This document shows positions 32,372 to 39,355 of a stretch of DNA of 58,459 nucleotides, piece after piece. The stretch is taken from NCBI GenBank assembly GCA_964478075.1, contig CAYZGO010000022.1, forward strand, positions 1 through 58,459, written 5' to 3'. Numbering within the stretch: the first letter of the stretch is position 1; every line of letters starts with the position of its first letter. The notes below the pieces were generated by a model. The model saw only the letters and a program-made list of their open reading frames with translations, was not told the origin of the DNA and ran no database searches. The DNA comes from DAOUEX01 sp034430235. GTDB lineage: Bacteria > Chloroflexota > Anaerolineae > UBA2200. Both the position numbers and the translations under genes were made by a program.

Positions 32372-32598
32372 AATCGCGTCGTATTCTCACTGTAGACCTC
32401 GCAGAGAAGTGTGAGCCAGCCCGCGACCCTCTCCTCATCCTTCAACAATGCCTGGACGGTCATGGTTATGATACACGGGCAAGGCAGCGTGTCAAATTGC
32501 AGGAATGCCCCTTGGCCAGGGTGATAATAAGGGTAGCTTTTGACAAACAAGTCATCATAGTGTACAGTAGCACAAAGCGATGTTTCTGGTAAAGTCAT
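32368..32598 (-). CDS. Small hypothetical ORF coupled to the Mut7-C gene
   Basis: A 76-residue frame rich in Tyr, Cys and Pro (YDDLFVKSYPYYHPGQGAFLQF, then TLPCPCIITMTVQALLKDEER). I do not recognise it. In favour: it ends in an ATGA overlap with the Mut7-C start and its C-terminal half looks protein-like. Against: its start has no ribosome site, and it overlaps both the plus-strand promoter at 32540-32568 and the first bases of the heptose kinase gene. Confidence 0.3.
   Translation of the reverse strand: MTLPETSLCATVHYDDLFVKSYPYYHPGQGAFLQFDTLPCPCIITMTVQALLKDEERVAGWLTLLCEVYSENTTRL
32540..32568 (+). promoter_or_regulatory. Predicted promoter of the PfkB/heptose kinase operon
   Basis: TTGACA (32540-32545), 17-base spacer, TACAGT (32563-32568), 28 bases before the kinase start. 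The -35 is perfect. The transcript would have a very short leader (about 20 bases). Confidence 0.65.
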
Positions 32599-33598
32599 GA
32601 GTGAGATCAGGCAACAGCTTCTTCATCTGATAGCCCAGTTGGCCGGACACAAGGTATTGGTTATCGGCGACCTCTTTCTCGACGAGTACGTGCTGGGACG
32701 GACTACCCGGCTTTCGCGGGAGGCGCCTATTCCGGTACTGGAGTTCGTGCGTCGTTTCTATGTCCCGGGGGGCGCAGCTAACCCTGCGCACAACATATGT
32801 GCCCTGGCGGGACAAGCCACGGTAGTCGGTCTGCTCGGACGCGACCAGGCTGGCACGCAACTGCTGTCCGAACTGCAGCGCGTGGGCATTGATCCATCAG
32901 GTGTAGTCGTGGACGATTCACGACCGACCACCACCAAGACGCGCATTATGGCTGAGGGCTCTCTGCGCTTTACTCAGCAGCTGGCACGCATAGATCACCT
33001 GGATCGGCGCAGTGTGAGTGGTAAGGTGGAAGAAGAACTCATCGCTCAGGCACAGGGCCTCGTGCCCAAGGTAGACGCAGTGCTTGTTTCAGATTATCAG
33101 ACTGGTGTGGCCAGCAGAGCGGTAGTTCAGGCGGTTTTGAGCAGTGCGCACGCTCAGGGCAAGCTGTGCACTGTGGATGCCCAGGGGACTTTTCATAAGT
33201 ATGGGGGCTTTGATCTGATGAAAGGCAACCGCCAGGAGATAGAAGCTGCCTTGGGCTGCCAACTGCGCAGCGAAGAAGACTATCGTCTGGGCGGTGAGCA
33301 ACTGCTTAATGAATTGGACGTCGGTGCGGTGATCATAACGCGCGGTGCGGAGGGCCTCTCGTTGATCGCACGCAACGAAGGATACAGCCACCTGCCTGCG
33401 GCGAACCGCACCGAGGTCTTTGACGTAACGGGGGCGGGCGACACGGTCATTGCTGTGGCCACGCTGGCCCTGGTCGGCGGGGCAAGCGTGTCTGCAGCGG
33501 CGCGGCTGGCTAACTATGCCGCAGGATTAGTAGTGCGGAAGCTTGGTAACGCTGTGGCTACCGCCGACGAACTCGCCTGGGCTATTGAGAACTGGTAG
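32597..33598 (+). CDS. PfkB-family kinase, heptose 7-phosphate kinase-like (RfaE1/HldE N-domain)
   Basis: A 333-residue ribokinase-fold sugar kinase. Closest in pattern to the kinase half of HldE: VLVIGDLFLDEYVLGRTTRLSREAPIPVLE, PGGAANPAHNICALAG, TTTKTRIMA, VLVSDYQTG, KGNRQEIEAA, and the catalytic DVTGAGDTVIAVATLALVGGAS. HldE kinases phosphorylate D-glycero-manno-heptose 7-phosphate for LPS or surface glycan precursors. The adenylyltransferase half is absent. In a probably single-membrane lineage it may serve glycan or S-layer heptose, or have a different sugar. The ribosome site is weak. It begins a possible operon with a small membrane protein and an ERCC4 nuclease. Confidence 0.85.
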   Translation: MSEIRQQLLHLIAQLAGHKVLVIGDLFLDEYVLGRTTRLSREAPIPVLEFVRRFYVPGGAANPAHNICALAGQATVVGLLGRDQAGTQLLSELQRVGIDPSGVVVDDSRPTTTKTRIMAEGSLRFTQQLARIDHLDRRSVSGKVEEELIAQAQGLVPKVDAVLVSDYQTGVASRAVVQAVLSSAHAQGKLCTVDAQGTFHKYGGFDLMKGNRQEIEAALGCQLRSEEDYRLGGEQLLNELDVGAVIITRGAEGLSLIARNEGYSHLPAANRTEVFDVTGAGDTVIAVATLALVGGASVSAAARLANYAAGLVVRKLGNAVATADELAWAIENW

Positions 33599-33614
33599 TC
33601 AAAAGGACTAACAA

Positions 33615-33926
33615 ATGCGCAATCCCCTGGGAAGCAGAGTGATTGTGGCTGGCATTGCTGGCATTATACTCGGTATCGCTGGCGAAGCGTTGATCAACCA
33701 CATCGCCGGCACGATAGTTGTCACTGACGGCATGCTGTGGGGTGCGATGCTGGCCATCCTGGTTGTGTCTCTACCCAACTTCACAGGAATGGGTTCCCTG
33801 ACCGTAAGGAGCGACAAACCAGCCATCAACTTTATCGTAGGCATAGGAGTATTCATCCTTCTCTCGTTGGTGGTTGTAGCGCTCTTCTTCGGCATTTTCT
33901 GGCTGATCGGCCGCTTCGTATCGTAA
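33615..33926 (+). CDS. Small three-helix membrane protein, unknown
   Basis: A 103-residue hydrophobic protein with three predicted membrane helices (about residues 7-28, 36-54 and 72-99). The last is ILLSLVVVALFFGIFWLIGRF. No family is recognised. It lies 16 bases after the kinase and 8 before the nuclease gene, with AAAGGA 7 bases before its ATG, so it is probably expressed with both. Confidence 0.7.
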   Translation: MRNPLGSRVIVAGIAGIILGIAGEALINHIAGTIVVTDGMLWGAMLAILVVSLPNFTGMGSLTVRSDKPAINFIVGIGVFILLSLVVVALFFGIFWLIGRFVS

Positions 33927-33934
33927 GGTGTGAG

Positions 33935-34612
33935 ATGTCGCCGAAAGCTAGGGGCGCTAGCATCCTGATCTACGTGGATCACCGCGAAGCAAACAGTGGT
34001 GTTGCAGAAGAGCTTGCTGCCCTGCCCCAGGTGCGAATTGAGGTGCAGGCCCTGCCAGTGGGCGACTATGTGCTCAGCGAGCGACTGGTTGTAGAGCGAA
34101 AGACCACGAGCGATTTCGTGCAATCCATCTTGGACAGACGGCTCTTTGCACAGACAGAAGCATTGCTATCCGCCTGTCCCAGACCAGTCTTCATCGTTGA
34201 GGGCGCTGATTTGTACGCGGCAGGCCACGTACATCCGAACGCTGTGCGTGGTGCACTCTCATACCTGGTCGTGCTGAAAAACATCCCCGTGCTGCGCACT
34301 TCTGATCCCGCAGAGACGGCAGCATTGCTGGCGACCATGGCGCGCCACGAACAACATGGCCTGGGCTATAAAGTCTCGCCTCACCTCAAGCGTCGAGGTG
34401 CCAGCCCGGCGCAACAGCAATGCTACCTGATAGAGCAACTGCCCAACATTGGCCCCAGCCTGGCTGAGGCGCTCTTGAGGCACTTTGGCACTCCTGAGGC
34501 TGTCCTCACCGCCAGCAAGGAAGAGCTCTGCCAGGTGCCTGGCATAGGCCCGATACGTGCGCGCAAGATACGAGCATTGCTCGCTTCACAATATGAAGGG
34601 GAAGGAAGATGA
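33935..34612 (+). CDS. XPF/ERCC4-family nuclease with helix-hairpin-helix
   Basis: A 225-residue structure-specific nuclease. The ERCC4 core is seen as IYVDHREANSGVAEELAA, GDYVLSERLVVERKTTSDF (the VERKxxxD catalytic motif) and RPVFIVEGADLY. The C-terminal 55 residues form a tandem helix-hairpin-helix (LPNIGPSLAEALLRHFGTPEAVLTAS, then VPGIGPIRARKIRALL). This is the minimal XPF/Hef nuclease layout, best known in archaea and eukaryotes and scattered in bacteria. It likely cuts branched or flap DNA. The start at 33935 follows AAGGTG closely; the stop overlaps the next gene in ATGA. Confidence 0.9.
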   Translation: MSPKARGASILIYVDHREANSGVAEELAALPQVRIEVQALPVGDYVLSERLVVERKTTSDFVQSILDRRLFAQTEALLSACPRPVFIVEGADLYAAGHVHPNAVRGALSYLVVLKNIPVLRTSDPAETAALLATMARHEQHGLGYKVSPHLKRRGASPAQQQCYLIEQLPNIGPSLAEALLRHFGTPEAVLTASKEELCQVPGIGPIRARKIRALLASQYEGEGR

Positions 34613-35079
34613 TGCGAGTCTTTGGGCCTATCCGCATGGAAGTCGCAGGCCTGTTCCAGCGCCAACATCGTTTCGTAAGCACTGGGCGGGTTCTGGGAGA
34701 ACTGGAAACTGCGTCGCTATCGCAGGAGAGTCAGTTCCGAGAGGCAGACGGTCAGCAATTTGTGATCCAGCGTGAAGGCCTGCTCACTGACAGATATACC
34801 ATGCGACAGGGCAACCTCGAACTTGCTACCGTAGAGCGCATGGACATCACCTATCGCGCCGTACCATACCACCTCAGTCGTGCTGGCCTGTTGGGACCCT
34901 ATCAACTGCGGAATGAGCAGGACGCTGTGGTGTTAGAAATCACCAAGCCCAGCGTCCTGATTTCTGAAATAGAGATCGAAATGCTGCAGGATGGCGATTT
35001 ACTCCTCGTCGTGCTGGCATACTTTCTGATGCGCCGCCACCTGCAGCGCAGACGATCTAGGGCCGGGGCTAGTGACTGA
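34609..35079 (+). CDS. Hypothetical protein, possibly LURP-one/tubby-like
   Basis: A 156-residue protein I only weakly place. Repeated short strands (FVIQREGLLTDRYTMRQGNLELATVERMDITYRAVPYHL, then GPYQLRNEQDAVVLEI) suggest a beta-barrel like LURP-one-related or scramblase-type folds. The C-terminus has a hydrophobic stretch (LLLVVLAYFLM) followed by a very basic tail (RRHLQRRRSR), which could sit on or in the membrane. It overlaps the nuclease gene by 4 bases, so the two are coupled. Confidence 0.6.
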   Translation: MMRVFGPIRMEVAGLFQRQHRFVSTGRVLGELETASLSQESQFREADGQQFVIQREGLLTDRYTMRQGNLELATVERMDITYRAVPYHLSRAGLLGPYQLRNEQDAVVLEITKPSVLISEIEIEMLQDGDLLLVVLAYFLMRRHLQRRRSRAGASD

Positions 35080-35176
35080 AGACGAAGCCACGAGGTGACC
35101 GGCACCTTAGAGGGTGATAGATTTGACGTCCTGGCACACGATAGCGGCAAGACAACTCTCGTTTCGGAGGGATGTT

Positions 35177-35833
35177 ATGACTAAACGCCTCGTTCTCGTT
35201 GCCGGTAACATCAGCGCGGGCAAGACGTCTTTGACAGAGCGCTTGGGCGCCCGGCTGAGCTGGCGCGCTGCCTATGAATCTGTAATCAACAACCCCTACC
35301 TGGCCGAGTTCTACGCCGATATGGCCCACTGGTCCTTCCATCTGCAAATCTTTTTTCTGGGCCATCGTGCCCAGCAGCACCTCGCACTGGCTAAGACCCC
35401 CGAATCGGCCATTGCCGATCGCAGCATCTACGAGGACGCACACATCTTTGCTCGCGCCCTGCACCACCTAGGCAATCTGAGTGAGCGCGACTACCAGTCC
35501 TATCGCCGTGTTTTCGATCTGGTTGTGGCTGGCCTGCCCCACCCTGACTTGCTGCTGTACCTGAAAGCTCCGGTCCCAGTGCTGCTCGAACGCATCCGCC
35601 GTCGAGGCCGGGGCATGGAAAGCGGCATCACTGCCGAATACTTGTCGCTGTTGGACACATTCTACGAGGAATGGATGGAGACCTTTGACCTTTGCCCGGT
35701 GCTGACCATTGGCACAGAGGACCTGGATTTCGTCCACGAGCCGAAGCACCTCGACATCGTCGTTGATCGCATGCGGGACAAGCTGGCGGGAAAGGAGGAT
35801 GTCGTCTTTCCCCCGCCCCCTGGCACAAGTTGA
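35177..35833 (+). CDS. Deoxynucleoside kinase
   Basis: A 218-residue kinase of the dNK/dCK/dGK family that salvages deoxynucleosides using ATP. It shows the P-loop LVAGNISAGKTSLTERL near residue 6, the catalytic ESVINNPYLAEFY region, the DRSIYEDAHIFA motif, and the LID Arg cluster ERIRRRGRGMESG. The start at 35177 follows GGAGG by 6 bases. Which nucleoside it prefers cannot be told. About 33 bases upstream of the start is TTTGACGTCCTGGCACACGA, a word nearly repeated at the promoter of the toxin-antitoxin genes. Confidence 0.9.
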   Translation: MTKRLVLVAGNISAGKTSLTERLGARLSWRAAYESVINNPYLAEFYADMAHWSFHLQIFFLGHRAQQHLALAKTPESAIADRSIYEDAHIFARALHHLGNLSERDYQSYRRVFDLVVAGLPHPDLLLYLKAPVPVLLERIRRRGRGMESGITAEYLSLLDTFYEEWMETFDLCPVLTIGTEDLDFVHEPKHLDIVVDRMRDKLAGKEDVVFPPPPGTS

Positions 35834-35936
35834 TGTAACTTGGGCTGCTTCCATTGAGCTGGCGAACAGACTTGCAGCCGCAGGGCAAAAGTTCGCCTAA
35901 GCACCCGCCGCGAAGCGTCCTGCTGTGAGGCTTCGG
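35834..35936. other. Intergenic, no gene seen
   Basis: A short stretch after the deoxynucleoside kinase. It ends with CGAAGCGTCC, a word also found just before the second flanking repeat (36857) and, inverted, near 57701. No coding region is visible from here to the antitoxin start at 36342. Confidence 0.5.
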
Positions 35937-36053
35937 ACATGGGCAGCGCGGGGTGAACCCGTCCAGGGCCCAGTATTGTGCCTGCGGCACGATAGGGCAT
36001 AGTCGCATCCAGCACCAGCGTGAACAGCTGGTGGTGGGATTCTCAGGATGGCA
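35937..36053. repeat. Structured direct repeat upstream of the toxin-antitoxin pair (copy A)
   Basis: About 117 bp that recur at 36967-37078 in the same orientation. Conserved blocks: ACATGGGCAGCGC, GGGTGAACCCGTC, the hairpin GTGCC-TGC-GGCAC (35978-35990), and the hairpin CACCAGC-GTGAACA-GCTGGTG (36013-36033). The spaces between blocks vary, while the hairpins are identical. Confidence 0.8.
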
Positions 36054-36228
36054 GTCCAGGGCTCCTCGTTTGTTTTGACAAAAACCAGGTTCCTCTCTGT
36101 GTCCAGGCCGGCAGGCAGGTTCGCCTGTCTCTTGAGTGCTCTCCATCTTGCTAGGATGGCATCATGAAGTTGATCAAGTAGCTGCTTCTTGGGGCGCTTT
36201 CCGTGAAATCCTCCCCCTCCTGGTAGGT

Positions 36229-36257
36229 TTGACGTCTTGGCATACGATACCTATAAT
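36229..36257 (+). promoter_or_regulatory. Promoter of the toxin-antitoxin operon
   Basis: TTGACG (36229-36234), 17-base spacer, TATAAT (36252-36257). The -10 is perfect and the -35 matches 5 of 6. It lies 84 bases before the antitoxin ATG, leaving a leader where an autoregulatory site could sit. Confidence 0.8.
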
Positions 36258-36341
36258 GAAACCCGTATCCCCTTTACAAAGAGGTTGTGTGCAGAATAAA
36301 AGTGTCACCTGGTACGTTATGACGTGAATTAGGAGTGAGAT

Positions 36342-36551
36342 ATGTCGTATGCATCTCTGAATGAATCGCAAATCAAAGAACTATTCAAGCAAGCCTTTCT
36401 CGAACTTTTGCAGGAACGAAAGGACCTGCTCTACGACTTGTTTGCAGAAGTCATTGAGGATTTTGCCCTTGCGAATGCCATAAAAGAGGGTGAGTCTACT
36501 GAGTCAGTCAGCAGGGCAGAGGTTTTCCAGGTCTTGGAAGGCGCAACTTGA
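36342..36551 (+). CDS. Type II antitoxin, RelB-like position
   Basis: A 69-residue acidic helical protein (LNESQIKELFKQAFLELLQERKDLLYDLFAEVIEDFALANAIKEGE, then SVSRAEVFQVLEG). No DNA-binding domain is obvious at the N-terminus, so assignment rests on size, charge and the adjacent RelE-fold toxin. The C-terminal part would wrap the toxin. AGGAG lies 8 bases before the ATG. Its TGA overlaps the toxin's TTG start (TTGA). Confidence 0.82.
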   Translation: MSYASLNESQIKELFKQAFLELLQERKDLLYDLFAEVIEDFALANAIKEGESTESVSRAEVFQVLEGAT

Positions 36552-36814
36552 AAGTTCAGTTCAGAAGGAGCTTCATCAAAGATCTGAGGCAAGTCAGAGA
36601 CAAGGCTCTGAAGAAGCGGGTCAAGGAAACAGTTGAACTCGTTGAACAGACACGAGGTCTCCAAGAGATAGGAAACATCAAGAAGCTCAGAGGCGGAGAC
36701 CAGTACTACCGCATCAGAATTGGAGACTACCGACTCGGCCTGTTACTGGAAGATGATACCGTTATCTTGGTCCGGTTTTTGCACCGAAAGGACCTGTATA
36801 GGTATTTTCCGTAG
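36548..36814 (+). CDS. RelE/ParE-superfamily toxin
   Basis: An 88-residue basic protein of the RelE/ParE fold. It shows VQFRRSFIKDLRQV at the N-terminus, helical basic KALKKRVKETVELVEQ, then the conserved core IKKLRGGDQYYRIRIGDYRLGLLLEDDTVILVRFLHRKDLYRYFP. Members such as RelE cut mRNA on the ribosome, while ParE acts on gyrase; the RIRIGDYR and HRKDLYR basic residues favour the RelE/YoeB-like side, but this is inference. It starts with TTG in a 4-base overlap with the antitoxin. Confidence 0.9.
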   Translation: MKVQFRRSFIKDLRQVRDKALKKRVKETVELVEQTRGLQEIGNIKKLRGGDQYYRIRIGDYRLGLLLEDDTVILVRFLHRKDLYRYFP

Positions 36815-36891
36815 CCGCAGGCCAATCGCTGCATAGCAAGTTGCAGCGAAGGGCTGCGAAGCGTCCCGCTCTCTGGGCCTTGAGCCGACCT

Positions 36892-36923
36892 GCCCTTCGT
36901 CCTTGGGCCGAAGGACCAAGGGC
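36892..36923. terminator. Hairpin downstream of the toxin gene
   Basis: A stem of GCCCTT/AAGGGC and GTCCTT/AAGGAC with one mismatch and a 6-base loop. There is no T run, so it is either a weak terminator or part of the neighbouring repeat. The rest of 36815-37130 is repeat; no gene is seen. Confidence 0.4.
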
Positions 36924-36966
36924 TAATCTAGGCTCCAATTGTTGCTACATCTAGGAAACCGTTCAA

Positions 36967-37078
36967 ACATGGGCAGCGCCGGGTGAACCCGTCTAGGGAA
37001 CGGTGATACTGTGCCTGCGGCACGACAAATAGTCCACCAGCGTGAACAGCTGGTGCTGGGGGTGATTTGCACGATGGC
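36967..37078. repeat. Structured direct repeat downstream of the toxin-antitoxin pair (copy B)
   Basis: Second copy of the element at 35937-36053, about 1030 bp on, same orientation. The hairpins GTGCC-TGC-GGCAC (37011-37023) and CACCAGC-GTGAACA-GCTGGTG (37035-37055) are identical to copy A, while the spacers differ. Confidence 0.8.
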
Positions 37079-37130
37079 CATCCCGCATCGCCTGTTTGAC
37101 GGCGGTGCAGGGATGCCTCGAAGGCGGTAG

Positions 37131-37661
37131 CTAGAGCCGATCTTTCAACGCCTGTTCGTACGCCTTGCACGCAGAGCTGCCATACAAGACAAAGCGGACC
37201 AGTTCGATCTCAGGGTGGGCCTGGAGATAATCCATGGCGGTCTGGAGAGCGATAGGGCCAGCCAATTCGATAGGATAGCCGTAAGCCCCTGTGCTGATTG
37301 ATGGGAACGCTACGCTCTTGATGCCATGCTGTGAAGCCAACGCCAGGCTGCTGCGATAGGCGCTGGCCAGGGTCTCCGCTTCGCCTCGCTGCCCGCCATG
37401 GTAGATCGGCCCGACGGTATGGATCACGTACCGTGCTTTGAGCCTTCCCCCGCTGGTGATCCGGGCTTCGCCCGGTGGACAGCCCCCGATCTTGCGGCAC
37501 TCCTCAAGGATCTGCGGCCCACCTGCACGATGAATCGCCCCGTCCACGCCTCCGCCACCGAGCAGGCTCGGGTTTGCCGCATTGACGATGGCCTGAGTGT
37601 CCTGCTGCGTGATGTCGCCCTGGACAAGCTCAAGCTTGGACTTGCCAATCGTTACCTGCAT
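37131..37661 (-). CDS. Macro-domain protein, O-acetyl-ADP-ribose deacetylase type (YmdB-like)
   Basis: A 176-residue single macro domain, which binds ADP-ribose and in this subgroup removes the acetyl group of O-acetyl-ADP-ribose or mono-ADP-ribose from proteins. Diagnostic segments: VQGDITQQDTQAIVNAANPSLLGGGGVDGAIHRAGG, CPPGEARITSGGRLKARYVIHTVGP, and the phosphate loop FPSISTGAYGYP. The catalytic Asn and Asp of the MacroD/YmdB type (NAAN, GGGGVDGAIH) are present. AGGAGG lies 8 bases before the ATG. Confidence 0.95.
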   Translation of the reverse strand: MQVTIGKSKLELVQGDITQQDTQAIVNAANPSLLGGGGVDGAIHRAGGPQILEECRKIGGCPPGEARITSGGRLKARYVIHTVGPIYHGGQRGEAETLASAYRSSLALASQHGIKSVAFPSISTGAYGYPIELAGPIALQTAMDYLQAHPEIELVRFVLYGSSACKAYEQALKDRL

Positions 37662-37679
37662 CTCTCAATCCTCCTGTCA

Positions 37680-37765
37680 CTAAGTGTCATTCTGAGCCGC
37701 CTACGGCAGGCGAAGAATCTATGCTGTGTGTGGCGAGATCCTTCGCTGCGCTCAGGATGACTTAG
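37680..37765. repeat. MITE-like element with TGTCATTCTGAG ends
   Basis: About 86 bp with imperfect terminal inverted repeats: CTAAGTGTCATTCTGAG at the left and CTCAGGATGACTTAG at the right. It lies between the macro-domain gene and the Eis-like gene. Partial copies: GCTCAGAATGACA near 5929 and GCTGCGCTCAGGATG near 14982. Non-coding. Confidence 0.7.
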
Positions 37766-37773
37766 GAGACCAA

Positions 37774-39105
37774 TCATATTGCTGAGTAGATAAAAGACTC
37801 CGTCTTGGGGAAAAGAATGTGCACCAACTGCCGCGCCACTGGACGCACGGAGGCATCCAGATGGCAGCTCATGATTTCTTGATAACTGCGATAGCCCAGC
37901 AAGAGCTGGTTGAGCAGCAGGGGTGGCAAGCGCATTGCCCAGTGATCCTGTGGGTCGCCCTCGTCGGTGACCGATGTGAGGCGTCCCTGCTTGAACCGCA
38001 GACGGATCAAACGCAGCATCAGATTGATGTTCAGATTCCCGCTGAAGCCAGCCACAAGCGACTGCGCCAGCCGCCTCTCAAGCGCTGGAGCAATGCGCCG
38101 TATAAAGTCTGCTGGGTCAACAACTCGAATCTGCCAGGCATATTGCCTCTCACACTCGGCCCCGAGGTAGCGCGCAACCGTCACCAGTGGGTGGGTCTTA
38201 GGTAGATCAAAGCACAACTTGGGGCAGCTTCGCTGCGCCGCGAGGCCTTTAGCGAAGCGCAAGACAGCCAGCCACGCCTCTTGCGTACCCCATACTTGTC
38301 CCCCAGGTCGCAAGCTCGCCTCCGTGAATTCGAGCAGTGGGCCCCACATGTTCTTGCGCACACGAAAGTAGCCCATGACGCCCTCATTGTCTTCGACTAC
38401 GTACGTTTCCGACGGCTCTGGAAGACCTGAGGGCGGAGATTCCTGATAGCGCCACAGTGCTTCGTCCCGCACAGGGACAACGCACAGCTCAGCAGCATGT
38501 GCGTCGTAGAGGGCCATCACCCTGTTTAAGTCCGTGTCCACGTTCATCTGCCGAATGGTCACTGGCTCCTGTTGCCCTTCGGCAAGAGCAGGAACGCGGT
38601 CTAGCAGCAGGTTGGCACAACTGCCCAAGGGTATCGCGTACTCGTAGCCAAACTGCCGGTAGAAGTAGGGGATGCCCTCGATACAGGACAGCATGCAGCC
38701 TCTCGGATCCAACATGCGCTCGATCACCGCCATCTGCGCGCGAATCAGCCCGCGGCCGCGATAGTCGCGACGCGTCCCCACCAACTCCACTTGCCCCACT
38801 GGCAGCGGAATGCCATCATACGTCCACGTCTGCACTATCAGGCCCAGCGTAGATGCAATCTCGCCCTTTTTCGTGTCCTCCACAAAGAGGAAGTCGGGGA
38901 GCGTAGCGGTAGGATGCGTGTCGCCCAAGCGCCAACGGGTCAAGACGCCGACCGCTTCATCGTGGTGCACGAAAGCGTTGAATGCGGCCACGCGCTCCAC
39001 GTCCTGCGCGTTGCGCACAGCCCTGAGCAGCAAACCGTCTCCCAGATCTACGGGCACGCTAGGTGGATAGGTTGCTTCTTGTCTTGTTTGATGGGCCTTG
39101 GACAC
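37774..39105 (-). CDS. Eis-like GNAT N-acetyltransferase
   Basis: A 443-residue protein with the three-part Eis layout. The first GNAT unit has VGQVELVGTRRDYRGRGLIRAQMAVIE, with the acetyl-CoA loop RRDYRGRGL; a second degenerate GNAT unit spans about residues 190-330; a C-terminal sterol-carrier-like domain (MLRLIRLRFKQGRLTSV) ends in Ile, close to the free carboxylate used as base in Eis. Eis enzymes acetylate amino groups on aminoglycosides, polyamines or proteins. The start is GTG 39105, 11 bases after GGAG. Its stop lies just beyond the MITE-like element. Confidence 0.85.
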   Translation of the reverse strand: MSKAHQTRQEATYPPSVPVDLGDGLLLRAVRNAQDVERVAAFNAFVHHDEAVGVLTRWRLGDTHPTATLPDFLFVEDTKKGEIASTLGLIVQTWTYDGIPLPVGQVELVGTRRDYRGRGLIRAQMAVIERMLDPRGCMLSCIEGIPYFYRQFGYEYAIPLGSCANLLLDRVPALAEGQQEPVTIRQMNVDTDLNRVMALYDAHAAELCVVPVRDEALWRYQESPPSGLPEPSETYVVEDNEGVMGYFRVRKNMWGPLLEFTEASLRPGGQVWGTQEAWLAVLRFAKGLAAQRSCPKLCFDLPKTHPLVTVARYLGAECERQYAWQIRVVDPADFIRRIAPALERRLAQSLVAGFSGNLNINLMLRLIRLRFKQGRLTSVTDEGDPQDHWAMRLPPLLLNQLLLGYRSYQEIMSCHLDASVRPVARQLVHILFPKTESFIYSAI

Positions 39106-39289
39106 GGATGAAAGCTCCTCCTCTCCGCGAGACCAAGAAGCGAATCGCCTCCAGAAGCCCTGGAGCGCTTAACTCATCAGTCATGACTAGGTAAGGTTCT
39201 CCTTAAGCCTCTCCCATTCTAGCAGCAGGGATAGGATTGCGCAAACGGCGCCACACAATTAGAGACAGGCCCAAACACTCAGTCATAGC

Positions 39290-39319
39290 AAAACGGCCGC
39301 AACACATAGTCACGGCCGT
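39290..39319 (-). terminator. Rho-independent terminator after lgt
   Basis: Minus-strand stem ACGGCCG/CGGCCGT with a 13-base loop, followed by a TTTT run, 36 bases beyond the lgt stop. Confidence 0.65.
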
Positions 39320-39355
39320 GAGTCAGGTCTACGTCAAAGCGCACGACCTAAAGCT

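Noticed and set aside
35937..36053. Hairpin-rich repeat considered as a tRNA or tmRNA
   Set aside because: Two short stems are present, but there is no acceptor stem, no T-loop GTTCRA in the right place and no cloverleaf.
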